Shown here piece after piece: positions 44,487 to 49,926 of a DNA stretch of 49,926 nucleotides. Source of the stretch: JACQAI01 sp035507915 (GTDB lineage: Bacteria; Pseudomonadota; Alphaproteobacteria; Elsterales; Elsteraceae). How positions within the stretch are numbered: the stretch's first letter is position 1; each line of letters opens with the position of its first letter. The position numbers and the translations under genes are program-made. The notes beneath the pieces were generated by a model that saw only the letters and a list, made by a program, of their open reading frames with translations, had not been told where the DNA came from and did no database searches. The DNA lies in contig DATJNS010000121.1 of the NCBI GenBank assembly GCA_035507915.1, forward strand, positions 1 through 49,926, given 5' to 3'.

Positions 44487-46901
44487 ATGCCTCGGCCGGC
44501 GCGTCCGCCGATGCTCGGCCGGGGTAATCCCATGCCCCGGCGGAGCCGCACCGTGAGCGATGTCAGCCGAACCATTCCGTTGTCGCCGGTTCCCGCGGCG
44601 GCGCGTGCCGAGCCGCCATCGGCGTCTCCGGAGGGCGCGCGACGCTGGTCGTTGCGCGTCCACCTGTTCGCCTTGGTCCTGGGCTGCGCGCTGCCCCTGC
44701 TCGGGCTCGCGGTCAACGCGGTCTGGGAGCTCAACCGCGCGCTCCAGGATGTCAGCAACCAGCAGATCCTCGGGACGGCGCGCGCGCTCTCGGCCGCGAT
44801 CGACGAGCAGCTGACCGGCGCCGTCCGCGCGCTCGAGGCGCTGGCGCTCGACCCGGCGCTCGATCGCGGCGAGTTGGCCGAGTTCCATGCCCGCAGCCAG
44901 CTTCTCGCCAAGCGCCACGGCAGCCTCATCACCCTCATCCGTCCCGACGGCGCGATGGTGCTCAACAGCAATCAACCCTTTGGCGCACCGGTCGCCATGT
45001 CGGGCGTGCTGACGTTCGACCGCACGGCCTTCGAGACCGGCCGTTCCCAGATCACCGACTTGTTCCTCGGCCCGATCTCGCACGAGTATTCCGTCTCCGC
45101 GATCGTCCCCGTCGTGCGCGCGGGCAAGATGCTCTACGCGCTGCACATGGGCCTGGCCGCCCGCGCGATCAGCGACATCCTGGTGGCGCAGAACCTGCCG
45201 GCGAGCTGGATCGTCTCGGTCGCCGACCGCAAGGGCATCATCCTGGCGCGCAACCGCGCGGTCGACCAGTTCATCGGCAAACCGATGGTCCGGGAGCTGG
45301 TCGATCGCGCCGCGCGGTCCGCGGAGGGCGAGTTCATCACGACGACCAAGGAAGGCACGGCGGTCTATGCCGCCTTCACGCATTCGTCGCTGTCGGGCTG
45401 GTCGGTTCAGGTCGGCATCCCGACCGCCGCGCTCGATGCGCCGATGCGCAGCACCCGCGAGCGCATCATGACGATCGGCGTCCTGGTGCTGACGCTCGCC
45501 ATCGGCGCGGCTCTGTTCGCCGGCCGCTCGTTGGCGCGGTCGATGGCGGGGCTGTCGCAGGCCGCCGCGGCCCTCGGCTCCGGCGAGACGCCGCCCGATT
45601 TCCGCTCGCCGATCCGCGAGATCGACGAGGTCGGCGTCGCTTTGGGAACCGCGACGCGGCAGCTGCGCGCGAGCGAGGCGCGGCAGCGCGCCAGCGAAGC
45701 ACGCTTCCGCGACGTCGCCGACGTGACCACCGACTGGATCTGGGAGACCGACGCCGAGCTGCGCTACACCTACGTGTCCGCCCGCATTGCCGATCTCGGG
45801 TTCGATCCGGCGCAGATCGTCGGCAAGCGCATGGGCGCCATGGGGGCGAGCGGTCACAATCCGACGTTGGCGCAGCAGATCGAGGCCATGCGCCGCGACC
45901 ACGCGCCGTTCCGCGATCTGGTCGTCGAGACGACCGCCGCGGACGGCCGCCTGCGCGCCGTCAAGGTCAGCGGCAAGCCGGTGTTCGATGGCAACGGCGC
46001 GTTCCTCGGCTATCGCGGCATGGGCGCCGACGTCACCGCGCAGCGCGACGCCGAGCTGCAGCTCCGCCAGGCCCAGAAGCTCGAAGCGCTCGGCACGCTC
46101 GCGGGCGGCATCGCGCACGAGATCAACACGCCGACGCAATATGTCGGCGACAACCTGCGCTTTCTCGAGGCCAGCTTCGGGAGCCTCGACACGGTGCTCG
46201 ATGCCGCCGCGGCGCTGCGCGAGGCGGCGGCCGGACAGGCGGGTCTCGCCGGCCTCGCCGCCGCGCTGGCCGACCGTGAGGCGGCGGCCGATCTCGCGTT
46301 CCTGCGCGGCGAGATTCCGAGCGCGATCGCCCAATCGCTGGACGGCGTCGAGCGAATCCGGCAGATCGTGCTGGCGGTCAAGGAGTTCTCGCACCCCGAC
46401 ACCAAGGAGGCGGCGCTCCTCGACCTCAACCGCGCCGTTCAGACGACGGTCACGGTCAGCCGCAACCAGTGGAAGTACGTCGCGGAGGTCGAGACCGATC
46501 TCGACCCGAAGCTGCCGGCGATATCGTGCCGCGCCGGCGAGATCAATCAGGTGCTGCTGAACCTGATCGTCAACGCCGCGCATGCCATCGAAGCCAAGGG
46601 CGCGGGCATCGGCAAGATCGTCATCGCGACCGCGCAGCGCGACAAATCCGTCGAGATCCGGCTGTCCGATACCGGCACCGGCATTCCCAAGGAGCTGCTC
46701 GGCCGCATCTTCGATCCCTTCTTCACGACCAAGGAGCCCGGCAAGGGCACCGGGCAAGGTCTGGCGATCTGCCACAACATCGTCGTGCAGAAGCACGACG
46801 GCACGATCCGCGTCGAGTCGACGCCGGGGGTCGGCACGGTCGTCATCGTCACCCTGCCGCTCAAGCCCGTCGACGGCGCCATGGCCGGCGCCGCGGCATA
46901 G
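44487..46901 (+). CDS. Membrane sensor histidine kinase (CACHE-PAS-HisKA-HATPase)
   Basis: Kinase of 804 residues. A first membrane helix (LFALVLGCALPLLGLAVNAV, about 60-80), a periplasmic double-CACHE-like sensor (ELNRALQDVSNQQILGTARAL ... GWSVQVGIPTAALD) and a second helix (GVLVLTLAIGAALFAGRSLA, about 330-350) come first. A HAMP-like stretch, a PAS domain (RFRDVADVTTDWIWETDAELRYTYVS) and the transmitter follow. The phosphoaccepting His 544 is in LAGGIAHEINTPTQYVGDNL, and the ATP motifs are NLIVNAAHAIEAKG, SDTGTGIP and GKGTGQGLAICHNIV. A helical insertion of about 60 residues after the H-box is typical of this subgroup. No response-regulator gene is adjacent. An ATG at 44532 is an alternative start. 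Confidence 0.9.
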   Translation: MPRPARPPMLGRGNPMPRRSRTVSDVSRTIPLSPVPAAARAEPPSASPEGARRWSLRVHLFALVLGCALPLLGLAVNAVWELNRALQDVSNQQILGTARALSAAIDEQLTGAVRALEALALDPALDRGELAEFHARSQLLAKRHGSLITLIRPDGAMVLNSNQPFGAPVAMSGVLTFDRTAFETGRSQITDLFLGPISHEYSVSAIVPVVRAGKMLYALHMGLAARAISDILVAQNLPASWIVSVADRKGIILARNRAVDQFIGKPMVRELVDRAARSAEGEFITTTKEGTAVYAAFTHSSLSGWSVQVGIPTAALDAPMRSTRERIMTIGVLVLTLAIGAALFAGRSLARSMAGLSQAAAALGSGETPPDFRSPIREIDEVGVALGTATRQLRASEARQRASEARFRDVADVTTDWIWETDAELRYTYVSARIADLGFDPAQIVGKRMGAMGASGHNPTLAQQIEAMRRDHAPFRDLVVETTAADGRLRAVKVSGKPVFDGNGAFLGYRGMGADVTAQRDAELQLRQAQKLEALGTLAGGIAHEINTPTQYVGDNLRFLEASFGSLDTVLDAAAALREAAAGQAGLAGLAAALADREAAADLAFLRGEIPSAIAQSLDGVERIRQIVLAVKEFSHPDTKEAALLDLNRAVQTTVTVSRNQWKYVAEVETDLDPKLPAISCRAGEINQVLLNLIVNAAHAIEAKGAGIGKIVIATAQRDKSVEIRLSDTGTGIPKELLGRIFDPFFTTKEPGKGTGQGLAICHNIVVQKHDGTIRVESTPGVGTVVIVTLPLKPVDGAMAGAAA

Positions 46902-46984
46902 CGCGCGCGGCGCAGGTCGACCGGCGCCGCGCCGCCCCGGGTGGTCAGCGACCCGGCGCTCCGGCATAATCGGACGATGGCGCG

Positions 46985-47614
46985 TTGGGGCATGGGGTGG
47001 CGCGGGTGACGGTTTGGGGCTATCGGCGGCCGCGCGCCGGCCTGTGGCGTCCGGCCGAGCGGCACGACGAGGCCGGTGCCGACGAGGTCCTGATGGTCCG
47101 GGTCGGCGCGGGCGACGCGCCGGCCTTCCAGGTTCTGGTGCACCGCCATCTGCAGCGCACGCTCGATCTCGCGCGGCGCATGACGGCGAGCGCGAGCGAC
47201 GCCGAGGAGATCGCCCAGGAGGCCTTCCTGCGCGTCTGGACGACCGCGCCGCGCTGGCGTCCCGAGGGCGCCGCGTTCCGCACCTGGCTCTATCGCATCG
47301 TCGTCAATCTGTGCCTCGACCGCGGCCGCCGCAAACCGTTCGCGCCGCTCGCCGCCGCGGGCGATCCGAGCGATCCCGCGCCCGACGCGCTGGCCCAGCT
47401 CGAGCGTCAGGAGACCCAGCGCCGGATCGCCGTCGCGGTGCGCGCGCTGCCGGACCGCCAGCGCGCCGCGCTGGTGTTGTCGTACTATCAGGGCTTGAGC
47501 AATCAGGAGGCCGCCACCGTGCTCGGCGTCTCGGTGTCGAGCCTCGAGGCGTTGCTGGTGCGGGCGCGACGCAATCTGCGCGCCCGCCTCGAAAGCGAGC
47601 CGGGACCGTCATGA
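46985..47614 (+). CDS. ECF sigma factor of a three-gene sensory cassette
   Basis: Sigma-70 family ECF factor of up to 209 residues. Region 2 has EVLMVRVGAGDAPAFQVLVHRHLQR, ASDAEEIAQEAFLRVWTTAPRW and FRTWLYRIVVNLCLDRGRR; region 4 has ALPDRQRAALVLSYYQGLSNQEAATVLGVSVSSLEALLVRARRNL. The sequence does not carry the ChrR-group marks of the other sigma factor. The start is unclear: TTG 46985, GTG 46997 and GTG 47006 are in frame, and the ATG at 46978 is in another frame and soon closed. The stop overlaps the next gene (ATGA), supporting sigma/anti-sigma coupling. Confidence 0.88.
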   Translation: MGHGVARVTVWGYRRPRAGLWRPAERHDEAGADEVLMVRVGAGDAPAFQVLVHRHLQRTLDLARRMTASASDAEEIAQEAFLRVWTTAPRWRPEGAAFRTWLYRIVVNLCLDRGRRKPFAPLAAAGDPSDPAPDALAQLERQETQRRIAVAVRALPDRQRAALVLSYYQGLSNQEAATVLGVSVSSLEALLVRARRNLRARLESEPGPS

Positions 47615-48036
47615 CCCTGAAGCGCTTCAAGCATCTGCTCGATGCCTATGGCGCCGATCTCGCGCGCTGGCCGGCCGCCGAGCGCCGGGCCGCGCGGGCG
47701 CTGATCGCCGCCGATGCGCAGGCGCGCCAGGCGCGCGACGAGACCGCCGAGCTCGACGCCATGCTCGATCGCTACGCGCCCGAGCCGGTGTCGCCGGCGC
47801 GCGTCGCCGCCCGCCTGCGCTCGTTGCCGCCGCCCGCCACGGACTGGCGCGCGGCGCTTGCCGAGCTGTGGTGGGAGCTGCGCGCGCTGCCGCGCGTGCT
47901 CGCCATGGTCGCCGTGGTGCTCGCCGGTTTCCTGGTCGGCTTCATCAGCCTCGACCTCGCGCGCTCGCCCCATGGCGGAACCGACGTCAGCGCGCTGGTG
48001 TTCGAGCCCGGTCCGAGCGATTGGCTGCAGCTGTGA
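47611..48036 (+). CDS. Small membrane anti-sigma candidate
   Basis: Protein of 141 residues. A cytoplasmic helical part begins MTLKRFKHLLDAYGADLARWPAAERRAARAL, a pattern of small proteins found next to ECF factors in alphaproteobacteria. One membrane helix, VLAMVAVVLAGFLVGFISL, and a short periplasmic end rich in Asp, Gly and Ser follow. Topology, size and its position between sigma factor and periplasmic sensor make it the likely anti-sigma factor. No zinc His/Cys motif is present. Both ends overlap neighbours (ATGA, GTGA). Confidence 0.8.
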   Translation: MTLKRFKHLLDAYGADLARWPAAERRAARALIAADAQARQARDETAELDAMLDRYAPEPVSPARVAARLRSLPPPATDWRAALAELWWELRALPRVLAMVAVVLAGFLVGFISLDLARSPHGGTDVSALVFEPGPSDWLQL

Positions 48037-48482
48037 TCAAGAAACCGCTGCGTTGGTTCCTGGTCGGATCGCTCGCCCTCAACCTGTTCCTGATCGGCGT
48101 GGTCGGCGCCTACCAGCTGCGCGGTCACGGCGTCGAGCCGCGCGCGCTGCGCAACCCGCTGCGCATCGAGGAGATCGCCGAGACCCTGCCGCGCGCCGAC
48201 GCCGAACGGCTCGAGGCGGTGTTTCGCGCACACGAGGCCGAGCTCGCCGAGTACAACGCAGCGATCCGCCAGGCGCAGAACCGGGAGCGCGACGGCTTCC
48301 GCGCCCAGCCGTTCGATCCCGCGCCGGTCGCCGCCTCGATGGCGGCGGCGCGCTTCAATCACGACGCGGCCAAACGCGTGATCCACGACGTGATTCTCGA
48401 GGCCGCCCGGCAGATGAGTCCCCAGGGCCGCGCCAAGCTCGCCGAATGGGCGAGCCCGTCGATCCCCGACGCCGCGCGCTGA
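48033..48482 (+). CDS. Periplasmic sensor, CnrX/Spy (heavy-metal-resistance) type
   Basis: Protein of 149 residues anchored by an N-terminal helix (WFLVGSLALNLFLIGVVGAY). The periplasmic part is an amphipathic helical bundle: RIEEIAETLPRADAERLEAVFRAHEAELAEYNAA, then RAQPFDPAPVAASMAAAR and a final MSPQGRAKLAEWA, the pattern of CnrX/Spy/CpxP-like proteins. In metal-responsive systems such proteins hold the anti-sigma factor until a signal is bound. Metal ligands (His, Met) are few here, so the signal may be envelope stress or misfolding rather than metal. GTG 48033 overlaps the preceding stop. Confidence 0.82.
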   Translation: MIKKPLRWFLVGSLALNLFLIGVVGAYQLRGHGVEPRALRNPLRIEEIAETLPRADAERLEAVFRAHEAELAEYNAAIRQAQNRERDGFRAQPFDPAPVAASMAAARFNHDAAKRVIHDVILEAARQMSPQGRAKLAEWASPSIPDAAR

Positions 48483-48500
48483 CGGCGTCGTCGCCCCGGC

Positions 48501-48731
48501 TCAGCCGTCGGTCATCTCGACGCGCGCCTCGGCCAGCGTCTCGCCGTCGCCGTTGAGCACCGCCGCGGTCACCGCGAACGGCCGGCCCGGCGCGCCGGCC
48601 TGCGGCGTCACCAGCACCTCGAACTCGTCGAACTCGATGACCGCCGCGGGCGCGGCGCGCAGTGCCGCGACCGGACGCCCGTCGCGCCACGCCGTGATCG
48701 CCGCCTGGATCAGTTGGCTCAGGTTCGCCAT
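48501..48731 (-). CDS. Hypothetical protein, 76 residues
   Basis: Small soluble protein. An N-terminal helix (NLSQLIQAAITAWRDGRPVAAL) is followed by strand-like segments (AVIEFDEFEVLVTPQ, GRPFAVTAAVLNGDGETLAEARVEM). GGAG four bases before ATG 48731 decides the start over an upstream ATG at 48764. No family recognised. It converges with the sensor gene; the 18-base gap and both stop codons lie in a weak GACGGC/GCCGTC repeat (48481-48509). The 98 bases to the next upstream gene show nothing. Confidence 0.6.
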   Translation of the reverse strand: MANLSQLIQAAITAWRDGRPVAALRAAPAAVIEFDEFEVLVTPQAGAPGRPFAVTAAVLNGDGETLAEARVEMTDG

Positions 48732-48829
48732 GCGCTCCACAGGTGCGGGCGGGATGCCCGCCATGTCAATGATCGTGGTGTGAAGATCGCCGCCCGCCGC
48801 CCGTCGCGCGGATCGGGCAGCCACGCGCG

Positions 48830-49926
48830 TCAGCGCCCGACCACGATCTGCAGACCGAGCCACGCGGCTCCGCCGATCGCCAGCACCGAGACGATCCACA
48901 GGAACCGGCGCAGCATGCGGCCGACCGCGCGGTCGAGCTCGTCGATCGAGATCCCGTCGGTCGCCGCCTGCTGCACGCGCGGATTGCGCGGCAGCGGCTT
49001 GGGCTCACGCGCCGACTCCGCGAGCAGCTGCCGGCGCAGCGCCTCGCCGCGCGCCACCCAGCGGCGCGTGCCGTCGCCGGGCACGGGGCCGCCGCGCGGC
49101 AGCAGCTCGCGCGCGAGCTCGGCCCGCGCGAGCTCGGCCCGCGCCGACAGCTCGCGCGGCGCGGTATCGCGCGCCGCCGGCGGGGACGCGACCGGCTCGA
49201 CCGCTGGCGCCGCCGGCGTGCTCGGGCGCGCCGGACGCTCGGGTACGGCGCGTGCCTCGGAGGCGGGGCTCGGGCGCGGCTCGGGCGCGCGGATCGCCGC
49301 GCGTGGCGCCGCATCGTAGCCTTGGGTCGCGTCGCGGGCCTGATCCGGGGCGGCGCTGCTCGCGGCCGCCGGCTCGCGTGCCGGCATAGCCGCGCGCAGG
49401 CCTGCCAGGCCGCCCGCCGCCCCCGGCGTAGGCGTGGGACGTTCCGGCCGCGGCTGCCGAAGCGCCGCCAGTCCGCCGGCGGCGATCGGTTGCGACGGGG
49501 GCGCGGCGGGCGGCGCGGCAACAGACGGGGCGCTTGGAGCCGGCGCCGCGCGTGCCGGCTCGGCCGCCGGTGCGGGTACCGGCGCCGGCTCGGGTGCCGG
49601 CGCCGGTCGCGTGCGCAACGCCGCCAGCCCGCCGGTTGCCGGCCGCTGCCCGGGCGCTGCGAGGTCGGGCGACGGCGCGGCGGGCGCGTCGGTTGGCGCG
49701 CTCGGTGCCACGTCGGCCGCGACCGCCGCCGTCAGGTTGGCGGCCGACGGTCCGGGCGGTGGCTCGGGCGGCGTGGTCGGGGTTGGCGGCGACGCGTCGG
49801 CGGGCGCCACCGGCTCCGTGGGCGGCGCCGGCGCGCCGCCGCGCCGCAGACCGGCAAGGCCGCCGGCGGGACGCGCCGCGCGCTCGGGGCGCGCCGGCCG
49901 CGCGGGTGGCGCGGGCTCGGCCGGTG
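48830..49926 (-). CDS. Pro/Ala-rich tail-anchored protein with GGLA(A/G)LR repeats (5' end beyond window)
   Basis: The frame stays open to the right edge, giving 364 residues of the C-terminal part. Most of it is low-complexity Pro, Ala, Thr, Glu and Arg and probably disordered. Four short conserved motifs stand out: AGGLAGLR, TGGLAALR, AGGLAALR and AGGLAGLR, spaced by roughly 30-60 residues of Pro/Ala linker. A charged helical segment (SARAELARAELARELL), LDRAVGRMLRR and a final membrane helix, FLWIVSVLAIGGAAWLGLQIV, end the protein. The likely topology is cytoplasmic with a C-terminal anchor. The motifs look like docking peptides for a partner protein. A GTG at 49810 is not the start, because the repeats continue upstream. 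Family unknown. Confidence 0.75.
   Translation of the reverse strand, partial: PAEPAPPARPARPERAARPAGGLAGLRRGGAPAPPTEPVAPADASPPTPTTPPEPPPGPSAANLTAAVAADVAPSAPTDAPAAPSPDLAAPGQRPATGGLAALRTRPAPAPEPAPVPAPAAEPARAAPAPSAPSVAAPPAAPPSQPIAAGGLAALRQPRPERPTPTPGAAGGLAGLRAAMPAREPAAASSAAPDQARDATQGYDAAPRAAIRAPEPRPSPASEARAVPERPARPSTPAAPAVEPVASPPAARDTAPRELSARAELARAELARELLPRGGPVPGDGTRRWVARGEALRRQLLAESAREPKPLPRNPRVQQAATDGISIDELDRAVGRMLRRFLWIVSVLAIGGAAWLGLQIVVGR
49113..49142. repeat. Exact 15-base tandem duplication in the Pro/Ala-rich gene
   Basis: GCGAGCTCGGCCCGC occurs twice without spacing. It encodes the repeated ARAEL unit of the charged helix near the C-terminus and looks like a recent in-frame slippage event. 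Confidence 0.85.

Noticed and set aside
44463..46967. A minus-strand open frame of 834 codons opposite the histidine kinase
   Set aside because: The kinase motifs on the plus strand are complete. The antisense translation is low-complexity Arg/Asp/Gly without domains.

Overview
The window is about 50 kb of very GC-rich, gene-dense chromosome, almost certainly from an alphaproteobacterium. The evidence is an AddAB (not RecBCD) helicase-nuclease pair, an AmgK-MurU peptidoglycan-recycling pair, a DivL-type pseudo-histidine-kinase with tyrosine at the phosphorylation site, and a ChrR/RpoE-type ECF sigma pair. The order ahcY-divL-(...)-tsaE-amgK-murU-addB-addA resembles a layout I recall from Rhodospirillales-like genomes; the exact order is an inference. 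I see no prophage, insertion sequence, CRISPR array, plasmid gene or rRNA. The single RNA gene is tRNA-Ala(CGC). No gene-free stretch exceeds 300 bases.

Region 1 (1-8.4 kb, minus strand): a tightly coupled operon tsaE > amgK > murU > addB > addA (tRNA t6A synthesis, cell-wall sugar salvage, double-strand-break repair). The junctions are 4-base overlaps, except murU/addB, which are in the same frame and separated by one TGA. addA runs off the left edge.

Region 2 (8.5-15.5 kb): a ferredoxin-NADP reductase on the plus strand converges on a minus-strand series of ahcY, divL and a large MscS-type channel. ahcY has a clear promoter with a palindromic operator at its start point.

Region 3 (15.5-26.4 kb): metabolic genes. 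These are a DsbA/HCCA-isomerase-like protein, an FAH-family hydrolase, a gamma-glutamyltransferase homologue, an alpha/beta hydrolase, a 1-Cys peroxiredoxin, and a phosphofructokinase with a mixed ATP/PPi signature. A coupled set follows (tiny membrane protein, thiolase, acyl-CoA ligase, short-chain dehydrogenase) that looks like a beta-oxidation-type module for an unknown acid. An unknown protein and a BamE-like lipoprotein end the region.

Region 4 (26.4-36.3 kb): a transglutaminase-like protein lies divergent from a circularly permuted ATP-grasp/alpha-E pair, a known but poorly understood peptide-modification constellation. After it come a TauD-family dioxygenase with an iron-sulfur FMN/FAD reductase, then a minus-strand operon of a cupin with a histone-H1-like tail, a TylF-type methyltransferase and an orphan ABC substrate-binding protein. 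An LprI-like periplasmic protein precedes the tRNA.

Region 5 (36.3-49.9 kb): tRNA-Ala with promoter and terminator; yggT-DUF167-folD; argG; rlmN followed by two small membrane proteins that share a motif; the ECF/ChrR pair; a secreted eight-cysteine protein; a methyltransferase; a membrane histidine kinase; a second ECF cassette with a small membrane anti-sigma candidate and a CnrX/Spy-like periplasmic sensor; and a proline/alanine-rich tail-anchored protein with repeated GGLA(A/G)LR motifs that runs off the right edge.

Most of the window is core metabolism and stress response. The least explained elements are the GGLAxLR repeat protein, the H1-tailed cupin, the paired RIC-AG membrane proteins, the eight-cysteine secreted protein and the unusual start of addB.
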